A stretch of DNA of 64,000 nt from the NCBI GenBank assembly GCA_002723155.1, contig PBNO01000009.1:1-64000 (forward strand), written 5' to 3'. The notes under the pieces are model-generated. The model made no database searches, was not told the origin of the DNA, and saw nothing but the letters and a program-made list of their open reading frames with translations. The position numbers and the translations under genes were made by a program. Shown piece after piece: positions 56,024 to 64,000 of the stretch. The DNA is from Ponticaulis sp. Its GTDB lineage: Bacteria; Pseudomonadota; Alphaproteobacteria; Caulobacterales; Hyphomonadaceae. Positions within the stretch are counted from its first letter, which is position 1. Each line of letters opens with the position of its first letter.

Positions 56024-57274
56024 TTAGTTGAGCGCGTCTTCCAGCTGGGTCAGGTCGCCATCATTGGCGACCGGTTCAACGCCGGTCAGCTGTGCAAGCA
56101 GCGGATAGACTGAAACATTGTCGAACAGATCCACTGTGACGCCGTTCGCGATAGCTGGGCCGTTGGCAATGAAGAGTGCGTGCATAAGCGGGTGTTCAGG
56201 ATCATAGCCATGGCTGCCGCCGCTATTGCGCCAGACCTGCATGTCTGCCGTTTCCCAGCGCCATCCGATGTCGGACAGGCACACGATCGCAGGCACGCGC
56301 GGATTGGAACCATATTCGAAGCGGGCAGGAAGGTTTTCTTTCAACCAGCACTCGCCATGATCGTGACGGCCGATCAGCGCCGCTTCGACTTCAGCCTCAT
56401 GTCCTGCCAGAGGTGAAAGACCGACAAATTCTCCATTCCAGACATAATGAACGAGCGAAGGATCAATGAGCGTATCCATTGAGAAAATCTGCTCGTCTGA
56501 AACGGGCGCCATGCCATGGTCTGACACCACGATGAGGTTTGTCGTGTCCCGAATGCCGAGTGCTTCAAGGCCCTCGATCAGACGGCCAATGCTGGCATCG
56601 ACCTGAGCTGTGGCAGAAACCGTGCGCGGATCATCCGGTCCGTAGATGTGGCCTGCTGTATCCACGATATCGAAATAGAGGGTCGCAAACTCAGGACGTT
56701 CGTTTTCCGCTACGTCCAGCCAGCGCAGAAGTTGATCAACACGTGCAAAATCCGGAAGGCGCTGGTCGAACGGCATGAAGTCCGACGGACGCTCGCCATG
56801 GATTTCAAAATCGCTGCCCGGCCAGAACAGGGTTGCTGTGCGAATACCTTGTTGTTCGGCGCTTACCCAGAGCGGTGTGCCTTGTTCCCACCATGCCGCA
56901 TTCGACGTGACGCTCGGATCGGAGAGCATGAAGGTGTCGCCAGGAATATCCGGGTCTTCCATCGTGTTATTGACCATTCCGTTATGGTCAGGACGCAGGC
57001 CTGTAATCAGCGTGTAGTGATTAGGAAAGGTCTTGGAAGGGAAGGAGGGCTGCATGCGGCCCGTCGCGCCCGTTTCAGCCAATCCGTTCAGAACCGGCGT
57101 GACGCCGCGTTCGAGATAATCCGGGCGAAAGCCGTCAATGGAAATGAGGATAGTCAGTTCGCTTTCGGTTGCGCTGGGCGCAGCGTCGGAGACGGAGACT
57201 GGCGGCGATGTGGTTTCGCAGGCCGAAAGCAGCAGGGCTGCCGAGCATGCAAGAGAAGACAGGATGCGTATCAT
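56024..57274 (-). CDS. Alkaline phosphatase superfamily ectonucleotide phosphodiesterase (NPP-like) lipoprotein
   Basis: A 416-residue exported hydrolase. The signal ends LLLSAC (lipobox). The metal and nucleophile motifs of NPP enzymes are present: ILISIDGFRPDYLERGVTPV (first metal Asp), PSFPSKTFPNHYTLITGLRP with the nucleophilic Thr (about 94), and later IVVSDHGMAPVSDEQ with the second metal Asp/His. The family splits nucleotides or phosphodiesters in the periplasm. The start is ATG 57274; a longer frame to 57538 has no signal. It is preceded on this strand by the chemotaxis receptor terminator. Confidence 0.9.
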   Translation of the reverse strand: MIRILSSLACSAALLLSACETTSPPVSVSDAAPSATESELTILISIDGFRPDYLERGVTPVLNGLAETGATGRMQPSFPSKTFPNHYTLITGLRPDHNGMVNNTMEDPDIPGDTFMLSDPSVTSNAAWWEQGTPLWVSAEQQGIRTATLFWPGSDFEIHGERPSDFMPFDQRLPDFARVDQLLRWLDVAENERPEFATLYFDIVDTAGHIYGPDDPRTVSATAQVDASIGRLIEGLEALGIRDTTNLIVVSDHGMAPVSDEQIFSMDTLIDPSLVHYVWNGEFVGLSPLAGHEAEVEAALIGRHDHGECWLKENLPARFEYGSNPRVPAIVCLSDIGWRWETADMQVWRNSGGSHGYDPEHPLMHALFIANGPAIANGVTVDLFDNVSVYPLLAQLTGVEPVANDGDLTQLEDALN

Positions 57275-57331
57275 GGCGCGCACTCTACTCCCGCCGTGTG
57301 ACAACGCATTGAAAATCATCAGTCTATCAAC

Positions 57332-57358
57332 AAAAAAGCCCGGCACATGCCGGGCTTT
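57332..57358 (-). terminator. Terminator of the chemotaxis receptor gene
   Basis: AAAGCCCGGC / GCCGGGCTTT (57335-57358) with an ACAT loop; on the minus strand a run of six T follows. It lies 29 bases after the receptor stop. Confidence 0.85.
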
Positions 57359-57386
57359 CTGTCTGGGTAGCAAGGGTGATTGCCGA

Positions 57387-58913
57387 TCAGGCAACCGCCT
57401 TTTTGAGGAAGTCCTCAACACGTGCCGTGATGCGCTTGCCTGCTTCGCGAACTTCATCAGAGACGCCGAGAATGGTTTTCGCCGCGTCGGATGTTTCTTT
57501 CGCTGTGCGTGCAGCGGTGCTGACCTCGTCTGCCGCACGGCGTGTGCTGTCAGATGCTGTTGCTACGTTGCGAGCGATCTCGTCTGTTGCAACGCCTTGC
57601 TGGTCGATTGCAGCTGACACCTGCAGAGTGAACGAGCTGATGCCGTCCATTTGCTCTGTGATCGCAGCAATCATGTCTGTTGTTTCTTTCGTGACAGACT
57701 GAATCTGCTGAACCTGATCGGAAATCGTCTGGATCGCATTTGCAGTCTGATCGGCAAGGCCCTTCACTTCAGAGGCAACAACCGCAAAGCCTTTGCCGCT
57801 TTCGCCGGCACGAGCTGCTTCAATCGTTGCGTTGAGAGCAAGAAGGTTTGTCTGAGCCGCAATATCGCTGATCAGGTTTACAACGTCGCCGATCGCCTGA
57901 GCGCTTGTTGCGAGCTCCGTGACTTTCTGACGGGACGCGTGTGTGGAGCCCGTCGCCTTCTCAACCAGCTCTGTAGAATGGTTAATCTGGTTGACGATCT
58001 CATTGATGCTGGACGCAAGTTCCTGAGCCGCGCTTGCCGCAGAGCCGACGCTTTCAAACGCGCTGGACGTCGCTGTGTCCATGCTTTGCGCTTGAGACCG
58101 TGATCCATCAGCTGAACGCTCAAGCGTTGTTGCTGTGTTGTTGAGAGAGTCCATATCAGCTGCGAGCGCATCCAGAAGACCTTTAACTTCGGATTCGAAC
58201 TCTGTGGCAGATTCCTGAAGTGCATTGTAACGCAGACGTTCGCTTACGGCTTTAGCTTCTGCGTCAGTCTTAAGGCGGTTCGCTTCCGCCTCAGCTTCTT
58301 CAGCTGTGTGAACTGCGCTTTCAGCTGTTTCAAGGGCGCCGCGAACAGCAGACAGAAGGCTGGTGATCTTTGTAGAGAGGAAGATCAGTGCGCCGCACTC
58401 AATGATCAGAATGCCGCCGTGAAGCAGAACGCGAACGAGAGGCGCGCCATCCGGGAAGGCGAGCGTTGGCACGAACAGGGAAGCACCAAGGTGGTGTGCA
58501 GCAACCGCGAGCGTGTACGCGACCAGAGCTTTCCAGCACATCAGACCTGTCAGGATCGCAAGGCCCGCAAAGAAGGTCATGTGCATGTCGATCTGATATG
58601 CGATGCCTTCGCCATTCCATTGGAAGTTATAGACGAGCAGTGCAAGGATACCAGCAACGCTGACGCCAGTGCTGACAGGCATTGCGCCGTAAAGCGGTTT
58701 TGAGAAGAACGCTACGGTTGGCAGTGCTGCAAGACCAATAGAGACCAGTGTCACGAAAGTCGCGTGGCCATGTCCGTTAAACATCGCAATCGCGCTAATC
58801 ACGGCAGCAGTCAGCCAGGTCAGAACCAGAATACCCTGCGCCACAGGGCGTCGAACCGCGTCGATTTTGAAATCGTCGCTGCTAAGTTTGGAAATGTCTT
58901 TAGTACCGCTCAT
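57387..58913 (-). CDS. Methyl-accepting chemotaxis protein with 6-helix membrane domain
   Basis: A 508-residue MCP. The N-terminus has six hydrophobic segments within residues 25-190 and no large periplasmic domain. After a coiled-coil signalling region comes the MCP hairpin with the invariant core [20 protein letters not shown] then [20 protein letters not shown] (about 345-385) and the helical end. It has no obvious CheR-binding pentapeptide at its C-terminus. With no periplasmic ligand domain it may sense membrane state, redox or a small hydrophobic signal. It follows the small exported protein gene on the same strand by 26 bases. Confidence 0.92.
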   Translation of the reverse strand: MSGTKDISKLSSDDFKIDAVRRPVAQGILVLTWLTAAVISAIAMFNGHGHATFVTLVSIGLAALPTVAFFSKPLYGAMPVSTGVSVAGILALLVYNFQWNGEGIAYQIDMHMTFFAGLAILTGLMCWKALVAYTLAVAAHHLGASLFVPTLAFPDGAPLVRVLLHGGILIIECGALIFLSTKITSLLSAVRGALETAESAVHTAEEAEAEANRLKTDAEAKAVSERLRYNALQESATEFESEVKGLLDALAADMDSLNNTATTLERSADGSRSQAQSMDTATSSAFESVGSAASAAQELASSINEIVNQINHSTELVEKATGSTHASRQKVTELATSAQAIGDVVNLISDIAAQTNLLALNATIEAARAGESGKGFAVVASEVKGLADQTANAIQTISDQVQQIQSVTKETTDMIAAITEQMDGISSFTLQVSAAIDQQGVATDEIARNVATASDSTRRAADEVSTAARTAKETSDAAKTILGVSDEVREAGKRITARVEDFLKKAVA

Positions 58914-58939
58914 AATTGTTCACCCAGTAATACCCGTTT

Positions 58940-59227
58940 CTATGGCTGACACATTTGCGCGTAGCTTGCGTCTAATACGTAATCCGCACCGAGGGCATAG
59001 AGCGCTCTGGACGTGTTGCCCGTTGGGTCGTTGACGATCAGGTGCCGGAAGTCCGGATTGAACGAAACGACCTCGAGACCGAGACGACGCGCCTCAGCCT
59101 CCACGTTTTCAAGCGCAGCATCCTCGCCAAAAATAGCGAGTATGTCCTCTCCCGCCTTAGGGCTGAGATTCAGCGCCAAAACAGGCAGTAACGAAAAAAG
59201 TATAGAAAACAGTATGTAAGTACGCAT
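58940..59227 (-). CDS. Small exported hypothetical protein
   Basis: A 95-residue protein with a signal peptide (MRTYILFSILFSLLPVLAL) and a short soluble domain resembling a small alpha/beta fold (DAALENVEAEARRLGLEVVS, ALYALGADYVLD). No family recognised. It lies 26 bases upstream of the chemotaxis receptor on the same strand, so the two may be expressed together. It could modulate the receptor from the periplasm, which is only a guess. Confidence 0.65.
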   Translation of the reverse strand: MRTYILFSILFSLLPVLALNLSPKAGEDILAIFGEDAALENVEAEARRLGLEVVSFNPDFRHLIVNDPTGNTSRALYALGADYVLDASYAQMCQP

Positions 59228-59397
59228 TGTGTTTCCTTTGCGTACTCTTATCCCTTATTTCCATGTGGAATTAGTAAATGAGAATGTTCACATCTTACGT
59301 AATCAGGGACGAAATTGTCGCAGCAGAAGTTGTAATCTGCATTTTAGTTTAACTTGAGGACGTTTTGATTTTGTCTTCAACTCTAAATTAAACTGGC
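59228..59397. promoter_or_regulatory. A+T-rich non-coding stretch before the tRNA-linked insertion
   Basis: No gene. Contains upstream sequence of the small exported protein and ends directly at the left copy of the tRNA-derived 17-bp repeat. I see no clear promoter motif that I would name. Confidence 0.3.
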
Positions 59398-60429
59398 ACT
59401 GGTGGGCCCGGAGGAAGCAGTACCAAACCGTCAAGGCTAATCACGAATGGGAATAACTGCTGCAGCCTTCGTCACTGGACACGGCTAAACCACCAGAGCT
59501 AGGCTTCTGGGATACTAAAAAGGCAGATCTTGGGACGTTACGTCTTCTATGTGATCGACCACCGCAACAATAGCATTGATCGTCGACCGGACGTATGCAT
59601 CATCAAAATCGGTGAGCTTCTTGCCCTCCTTGTCGCATCCATTGCGATGCACGCAATGGTGCCTCTTCGCCATTGCGGGAAAAAGAATGTCGCTTTGCTC
59701 TTTCGAAGCAAAAGGTGTGACGCCGAAAGCGTCACGATAGAGCACGTTCACGACCGACAGATTGTGATAAAGGATGCCTTTTAATTCATGGACGACGCGT
59801 TGAGTTACCGCGCTTGGATCCGCAGCGAGATCAGCGGCAGAAATAGAGATTTCTCCCAGCTGCTTGTTGTTCCTAAGCAGTTCGTTGCGGACGCTCTCAT
59901 TGCCCAACACGGCGTTGATGAGAGTATCGCCCAAGTATGCCTCAAGCGATGAGACGGCGCCAGCGAAGACCAATCTATTGGTGAATTGCGGATCTGCTTT
60001 TGGGCTGTTGGAACCCACCATGTCCATCAACAAATTCAATGATTCCTTGGCGATGGAATGCGGGTTGGACGGAGGCTCATAGTCTTCCTCCGGTTCATAC
60101 ATCGGCATGTCACCGCGGATCGAGAATTCGTGCGGATCTTGCATTTCAATCTCAACGCCGCTGAAATCGACGAACACGTCCCCCGAGTACACGGTTTTGC
60201 ACTTATCGCATTCTATATCGATACAATCGTCAACGCCCATTCCAGACATTTTTTCGGCTGCGAAGTTTAATTCGGGAACGCTTACATTTTGGTCGTTGCC
60301 ATGCCCGCAATCTGGACAAGCCCAAAGAATATGTGATGTGAACTTTTGCATTTTGAGTCAAAAATTTCTCTATTTATCAATATCTTATAGAAAATTTATG
60401 CCTCGAAAATCTACTGGTGGGCCCGGAGG
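59398..60429 (-). mobile_element. Probable 1-kb insertion at a tRNA gene (no integrase)
   Basis: A perfect 17-bp direct repeat, ACTGGTGGGCCCGGAGG, occurs at 59398-59414 and 60413-60429. The right copy is the 3' end (including CCA) of the CAT-anticodon tRNA gene; the left copy has no tRNA attached. Duplication of a tRNA 3' end is the usual mark of site-specific integration. The 1,015 bases between the copies hold only the HEPN-type gene and no integrase, so the element was either mobilised in trans or has lost its integrase. Confidence 0.7.
59515..60351 (-). CDS. Zinc-ribbon protein with HEPN-like R-x4-H motif
   Basis: A 278-residue protein within a tRNA-flanked insertion. The N-terminus has a zinc ribbon with Cys12, Cys15, Cys48 and Cys51 (WACPDCGHGND and ECDKCKTVY). 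The C-terminal half fits a HEPN helical domain: VFAGAVSSLEAYLGDTLINA (about 128-147) followed by AKRHHCVHRNG with Arg230 and His235, the R-x4-H pair of HEPN ribonucleases. HEPN with a zinc ribbon suggests a nucleic-acid-binding RNase or a sensor, often in defence or toxin-antitoxin genes. No partner is encoded next to it. The ATG at 60351 has no strong ribosome site. Base composition is more A+T-rich than the host. Confidence 0.75.
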   Translation of the reverse strand: MQKFTSHILWACPDCGHGNDQNVSVPELNFAAEKMSGMGVDDCIDIECDKCKTVYSGDVFVDFSGVEIEMQDPHEFSIRGDMPMYEPEEDYEPPSNPHSIAKESLNLLMDMVGSNSPKADPQFTNRLVFAGAVSSLEAYLGDTLINAVLGNESVRNELLRNNKQLGEISISAADLAADPSAVTQRVVHELKGILYHNLSVVNVLYRDAFGVTPFASKEQSDILFPAMAKRHHCVHRNGCDKEGKKLTDFDDAYVRSTINAIVAVVDHIEDVTSQDLPF

Positions 60430-60491
60430 GACTTGAACCCCCGACCAGACCGTTATGAGCGGTCCGCTCTAACCAACTGAGCTACAGGCCC
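60415..60491 (-). tRNA. tRNA with CAT anticodon, probably Ile2 (lysidine type)
   Basis: On the minus strand: acceptor GGGCCTG/CGGGCCC, D arm GCTCAGTTGGTTAGAGC, anticodon arm GACCG-CTCATAA-CGGTC, variable TGGTC, T arm GGGGGTTCAAGTCCCTC, and encoded CCA at 60415-60417. The CAT anticodon can be Met or Ile2 (tilS-modified). The CTCATAA loop, the TGGTC variable region and the GGGCC-type acceptor resemble bacterial Ile2 more than elongator Met, so Ile2 is preferred. Its 3' end is duplicated at 59398-59414. Confidence 0.88.
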
Positions 60492-60638
60492 GACGCAGTG
60501 AGACGGGGAACTTACCTGTTTTTTTTCATCCGTCGAGAGGTAAAGCCCGCAATTTTCACATGAGCCGAGAATGAATGGAACCGTCATTCTCCTGCCCGGA
60601 TTAGTATCTAGTCAAAGGGGCAGAAAAGGAGACTCACT

Positions 60639-61373
60639 ATGACTATCGTCAAACCGCTCGCCAGCGTTGCCGCCATCGCGCTGGCATTTACCGCTATCCC
60701 CGCAACGGCTCAGAGCATGCAACATATGAATCATAATTCCATTCAGCCTGAAACGACGCTGAATATCTCTGCGACATCGTCTGTAAGTGCTGCGCCTGAC
60801 ATCGCTTTTCTTTCCGGTGGCGTGACGACCGAGGCGCGCACGGCTGCAGAAGCCATCCGCCAGAATGCTGCTGACATGGCCGGCGTTTATGCTGCCCTTG
60901 AGCGTGCCGGACTTGAGCAGGCCGACATTCAAACATCGAACTTCTCGCTGAACCCGCGTTATAACTATCCGCAGAATTCAGAACGCGTTCTGGTCGGTTA
61001 TACGGCCTCTAACCAGCTGCGCGTGACCGTACGCGACATGGATAAAGTTGGCGGCGTGATTGATGCCATGGTTGCCGAGGGCGGCAATACGTTCTCTGGC
61101 GTGCAGTTCGGCGTGGAAGATCCGAGCGAGCTGCTGGATGAAGCGCGCCGCGATGCCATGCGTGATGCCATGTCCCGCGCCAATCTGTTTGCAGATGTAT
61201 CAGGTCTCAGCGTTGCGCGTATCGTGACGATTTCGGAGAACACACAGTCTGCACCATCGCCGCAGCCAGTCATGATGCGTGCTGCGGCTATGGAGGCTGC
61301 ACCAACCCAGATTTCAGGTGGTGAACTCAGCTTCTCTGCGACAGTGAATGTCGTCTTCGAATTGGAAGAGTAA
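60639..61373 (+). CDS. SIMPL domain (DUF541) exported protein
   Basis: A 244-residue protein with a signal peptide (MTIVKPLASVAAIALAFTAI, cleavage near ATAQS) and the SIMPL/DUF541 domain: TLNISATSSVSAAPDIAFLS, YASNQLRVTVRDMDKVGGVIDAM-type segment, FGVEDPSELLDEARRDAMRD and the end SFSATVNVVFELEE. Members are periplasmic or outer-membrane proteins of poorly known function, some linked to oxidative stress. It may be cotranscribed with the TfoX-type gene after 4 bases. Confidence 0.88.
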   Translation: MTIVKPLASVAAIALAFTAIPATAQSMQHMNHNSIQPETTLNISATSSVSAAPDIAFLSGGVTTEARTAAEAIRQNAADMAGVYAALERAGLEQADIQTSNFSLNPRYNYPQNSERVLVGYTASNQLRVTVRDMDKVGGVIDAMVAEGGNTFSGVQFGVEDPSELLDEARRDAMRDAMSRANLFADVSGLSVARIVTISENTQSAPSPQPVMMRAAAMEAAPTQISGGELSFSATVNVVFELEE

Positions 61374-61377
61374 AAAG

Positions 61378-61650
61378 ATGGGGGCCGGGGTGACGGACAG
61401 ACTTGAAGACGTTCGAAATCTCGGCCCGAAATCTGCCTGGGTTCTGCGAGAAGCCGGTATAGAAACGCAAACGGCGCTGAGAGAGCTCGGCGCCGTAGAA
61501 GCATATAGACGTGTGAAGTTTCAGTTCCCGCGCTATGCGAGTCTCAACCTGCTATGGGCACTGGAGGCCGGGCTGCGAGGCACAGACTGGCGCGCCCTGA
61601 CTGGAGAGGACAAGGCTGCGCTATTGCGGGAGCTTGAAGAAAAGGCTTAG
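61378..61650 (+). CDS. TfoX C-terminal domain protein
   Basis: A 90-residue protein matching only the C-terminal TfoX domain (helix-hairpin-helix style): LEDVRNLGPKSAWVLREAGI (about 9-28), AVEAYRRVKFQFPRYASLNL and LLWALEAGLRGTDWRAL. The full competence regulator TfoX/Sxy has an additional N-terminal domain that is absent here. The start is ATG 61378, 4 bases after the SIMPL stop; an upstream frame from 61348 overlaps that gene. Function unknown. Confidence 0.82.
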   Translation: MGAGVTDRLEDVRNLGPKSAWVLREAGIETQTALRELGAVEAYRRVKFQFPRYASLNLLWALEAGLRGTDWRALTGEDKAALLRELEEKA

Positions 61651-61653
61651 GGC

Positions 61654-62010
61654 CTAGTTCGGGCGGACGACGTCGTTCTTTTCGTTCAGCAGAACAACAT
61701 TCGGAGAATAGTTGCGTGCTTTTTCCGACTCGACCTGACCGAATGTGCAGATAATGACGCGATCACCGACCTGAAAATGACGTGCGGCCGCGCCGTTAAC
61801 GCCAATGGTTTTCGAGCCACGTGGGGCTTCGATCGCATAGGTCATGATGCGGGAACCTGCCGTCACGTTCCAGATGTAAACCTGCTCGTGCGGAAGAATG
61901 CCAGCCTCGTCGAGAAGATCCTGGTCAATGGAAACAGAACCCTCATAGTGCAGGTCACATTGAGTGACTGCCGCGCTGTGAAGTTTCGCTTTCATCATCG
62001 TCAGAAGCAT
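61654..62010 (-). CDS. panD: Aspartate 1-decarboxylase
   Basis: Makes beta-alanine from aspartate for pantothenate and CoA. The 118-residue proenzyme cleaves itself at Gly24-Ser25 in [13 protein letters not shown] to form the pyruvoyl cofactor, and the cleavage residue number matches the E. coli enzyme. Other family blocks are [18 protein letters not shown] and [21 protein letters not shown]. Convergent with the TfoX-type gene, 3 bases apart. Confidence 0.95.
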   Translation of the reverse strand: MLLTMMKAKLHSAAVTQCDLHYEGSVSIDQDLLDEAGILPHEQVYIWNVTAGSRIMTYAIEAPRGSKTIGVNGAAARHFQVGDRVIICTFGQVESEKARNYSPNVVLLNEKNDVVRPN

Positions 62011-62304
62011 ATTCGAGTCTCCAGAACACCACTGATATCAGGGGATTAGCTTCCCCGTTTATTATATATAAGGACGAGGTTGACGCTAGGTAAGGGTCTC
62101 ACTGCTTTCGCGTGTGCGAAGTCCTGAGCGCCTTATGCACGATGGAACATGCTCCGTAAAGCGATATTACAGTAATTCCGGATAGAGATAATGCTGTAAC
62201 GCGGCAAGAAACTGTAAAGAAACAGCCTGTTTGACTGTTTGTATTGTGGTTTTACATGATGCTGCATTGCAGCAATGCTTGCTGCGCAAAGGCGTTTGAC
62301 TTGA
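62011..62304. other. Non-coding stretch between panD and the DUF1330 gene
   Basis: About 294 bases without a supportable gene. It includes the panD promoter region (TTATTATATATAAGG near 62060) and a near-palindrome GCTGCATTGCAGC around 62265. I see no RNA gene or clear operator. Confidence 0.35.
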
Positions 62305-62718
62305 TCACTTTTCCGCAAGAACGGGGTGTGTGACCACCAGATCCTGATGCAAAAGGCCTGCTTCACGGTGCCGTGCAGCATCTTTATAGTCGGCATGGTT
62401 GAGCGTCGCGATGAAGGCTTTCCGGTTCGGGAACTGGTTGATCCAGACCATGTCCCAGTCGCCGTCGCCAATGAAGAAGCGTTCTGCCTTGCCTTTGAAG
62501 ACGCATTTGCCGCCAGCTTCTTCTGCCATGACCTCGAAGGCGTCAGCATAACGCATATAAGCTTCCTGGCCGGTTGAACCATCTTCAAATTCGGGGTCTT
62601 CCGGCTGGTAAATAGCCTTATCCTTGAACTTCAGAAGGTTCACCTGCGCGACGGGGCCATCATGGTCGAAGTCGCGAAAAGCACGGAACTGGTCGGCGGT
62701 CGGTTGGAAAGCAGGCAT
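62305..62718 (-). CDS. DUF1330 family protein
   Basis: A 137-residue dimeric alpha/beta-barrel type protein. Family features are GPVAQVNLLKFKDKAIYQ (about 19-37), YMRYADAFEVMAEEAGGKCV, and GDWDMVWINQFPNRKAFI then HADYKDAARHREAGLLHQ (about 85-124), which resembles DUF1330/NIPSNAP-like small proteins. It is cytoplasmic with no known reaction. It stands 61 bases downstream of the CocE-like gene on the same strand and may be in its operon. Confidence 0.82.
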   Translation of the reverse strand: MPAFQPTADQFRAFRDFDHDGPVAQVNLLKFKDKAIYQPEDPEFEDGSTGQEAYMRYADAFEVMAEEAGGKCVFKGKAERFFIGDGDWDMVWINQFPNRKAFIATLNHADYKDAARHREAGLLHQDLVVTHPVLAEK

Positions 62719-62779
62719 GGCGTGTCTCGTATCGGTAAAAAGGCGCGCCGGACTGATGCCCGGCGCGTTCCATAAGAGC

Positions 62780-64000
62780 TTAGTTCGGATCGTAAATGAT
62801 CGGAAGGATGATCGCGCTCGGGCGGTCTTCCGTCATATAGATCGTGTTCTGCGCAATACGTGGTGTTTCTGCATCGGATGGATGCTCACCGGTATTCGGG
62901 TTCACATCAAAGCGCGGATAGTTGGACGATGTGACGTGAACAGCGATGCGGTGGCCTTCTTCAAAGGTAATCGCCGTGTCCCAGAGGTCGATGGTCAGTT
63001 CGACCGGTGCATTTGGGGTCATCATCTCGATCTGGTCAGGCTCGCGGCCATTCCGGTAACGCGTACGGATGGCGCTATCGAGGATGATGGCTTCATATCC
63101 GTCCGGATAGACGTCGATGAGCTTGACCATGAAATCGGTGTCCGGCCCATCCGTCGCTGCATATAGCTGCATGGTGACAGGGCCAGCCACCATAACGTCT
63201 TCGGTCAGAACGTCTGTTTCGAAGCGCAGATAGTCGCCGCGCTCTCCAATCTGGCGCTGGTCCATCGGGCCACGCTCAAAGGTGAGGTTTGCACCACCAA
63301 AAGTCGGCACCGGATTTTCTGGGTCAAACTCATAGCTCACCATCTCGTCACCAGATGGCGCACGCGTAGAGAGGCTGCCATTCGGGTGGAGATAATATTC
63401 GCTATAGTTTGGCGCTGGCGGCCAGTTGCCAAAGCTCATCCAGCGGTTCTGGTCAGAGAGTTCATCTGTACGCGCAGAAGCCATCATATAGGCCTGCACA
63501 GGCGCCTCATCCATAATGCCGTTGTCGATGTCTTTGAGCCAGTAATTAAACCAGCGAAGTTCCTGATCGACGCCTTCAATCGTCAGAACGCCTAGGCCGC
63601 CGCCATTCGGATAGGCGAGGTCGCCAGAGAGCGGACCATGCCCGAACGGGCCCATGGTCAGGCGTTGATTGCCACGAGCGCCGTCGCGGCCTTCATTCTG
63701 CAGGTATTGGAAATTGCGGACATTGCCTTCGTTGAAGATGTCGTACCAGCCGCCATAATTATACATCGGAATATCGATGAAGCGGCGATTGTCGCCAATC
63801 TCGGTGTTCGACCAGTAGGCGCTGTCCGGATAGTTGCGGGCGGTGTTTGCAATCACCTCTTCGGAAATGCCCTGACGGCGGGACCAGCCGCCTGAGTCCT
63901 GCTCTTTGAATGCGCCGCCAATATACGAGCCGGTAAGTCGGGTGGAGGGCGCAACAATCACATAGGCCGCATCGAGGTGAGGCGGATCATAGGTCGCGGC
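62780..64000 (-). CDS. CocE/NonD family hydrolase, C-terminal part (5' end outside window)
   Basis: The frame stays open to the window end, so only the last about 406 codons are seen. They include the end of the alpha/beta-hydrolase domain (PMYNYGGWYDIFNEGNVRNF with the acid Asp, and LTMGPFGHGPLSG with the catalytic His) and the C-terminal jelly-roll beta domain (GPVTMQLYAATDGPDTDFMV, VDVYPDGYE-type segment, HRIAVHVTSSNYPRFDVNPN). These are hallmarks of the CocE/X-Pro dipeptidyl-peptidase family, serine esterases or peptidases often exported. The nucleophile Ser lies upstream of the window. An apparent GTG start at 63961 is not the real start, since homologous-looking sequence continues before it. 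Confidence 0.88.
   Translation of the reverse strand, partial: AATYDPPHLDAAYVIVAPSTRLTGSYIGGAFKEQDSGGWSRRQGISEEVIANTARNYPDSAYWSNTEIGDNRRFIDIPMYNYGGWYDIFNEGNVRNFQYLQNEGRDGARGNQRLTMGPFGHGPLSGDLAYPNGGGLGVLTIEGVDQELRWFNYWLKDIDNGIMDEAPVQAYMMASARTDELSDQNRWMSFGNWPPAPNYSEYYLHPNGSLSTRAPSGDEMVSYEFDPENPVPTFGGANLTFERGPMDQRQIGERGDYLRFETDVLTEDVMVAGPVTMQLYAATDGPDTDFMVKLIDVYPDGYEAIILDSAIRTRYRNGREPDQIEMMTPNAPVELTIDLWDTAITFEEGHRIAVHVTSSNYPRFDVNPNTGEHPSDAETPRIAQNTIYMTEDRPSAIILPIIYDPN

Overview
The window reads as chromosomal DNA of an aerobic alphaproteobacterium, most probably of the Hyphomonadaceae/Caulobacterales group. The pointers are the order mutM - enoyl-CoA hydratase - rpsT - dnaA - dnaN - recF - gyrB, clustered GANTC (CcrM-type) sites before dnaA, a RegB/RegA redox two-component pair next to a Sco protein, a fbcFBC-type cytochrome bc1 operon, an intracellular PHA depolymerase and TspO beside hemF. 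This assignment is inference from gene order and protein character; no database was searched.

Layout. 1-2.9 kb: copper/redox block (Met/His-rich repeat protein, CopB, DUF305 membrane protein, glutaredoxin-MauE fusion, group III truncated haemoglobin). 2.9-5.7 kb: accessory stretch with an A+T-rich HEPN-type gene, an unknown gene, many palindromic repeats and tRNA-Thr(CGT). 6-8.4 kb: SGNH-like plus MBOAT O-acylation pair. 8.5-17.8 kb: replication and repair core (mutM, ech, rpsT, dnaA, dnaN, recF, gyrB). 18-25.8 kb: VanZ-like protein, EEP nuclease, antiporter, metallopeptidase, acidic lipoprotein, PHA depolymerase. 25.9-31.5 kb: GST, WYL regulator, Sco, RegB/RegA, MAPEG, SDR. 32-38.8 kb: MoxR - DUF58 - BatA/DUF4159 - vWA-type membrane operon. 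38.8-41.6 kb: DUF1285 - CoA pyrophosphatase - DUF6111 - CCA transferase operon. 41.6-46.8 kb: TspO, hemF, trmL and the bc1 operon. 46.8-59.2 kb: mixed housekeeping genes and a chemotaxis receptor. 59.4-60.5 kb: a roughly 1-kb insertion at a CAT-anticodon tRNA gene, carrying a zinc-ribbon/HEPN-type gene. 60.6-64 kb: SIMPL protein, TfoX C-terminal-type protein, panD, DUF1330 and a CocE-like hydrolase cut by the window end.

Most striking points. Two otherwise intact genes, gyrB and moxR, each carry one in-frame stop codon (TAA at codon 254, TGA at codon 244) with no frameshift, and the expected protein continues in the same frame. For gyrB, an essential gene, this means sequence error, readthrough or a two-piece protein. 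Two unrelated proteins with HEPN-like R-x4-H motifs lie in accessory DNA; one is bounded by a 17-bp copy of a tRNA 3' end. Cytochrome b has an extra segment of about 65-70 residues before its last helix, predicted to face the periplasm. I saw no CRISPR array, rRNA operon, transposase or prophage.
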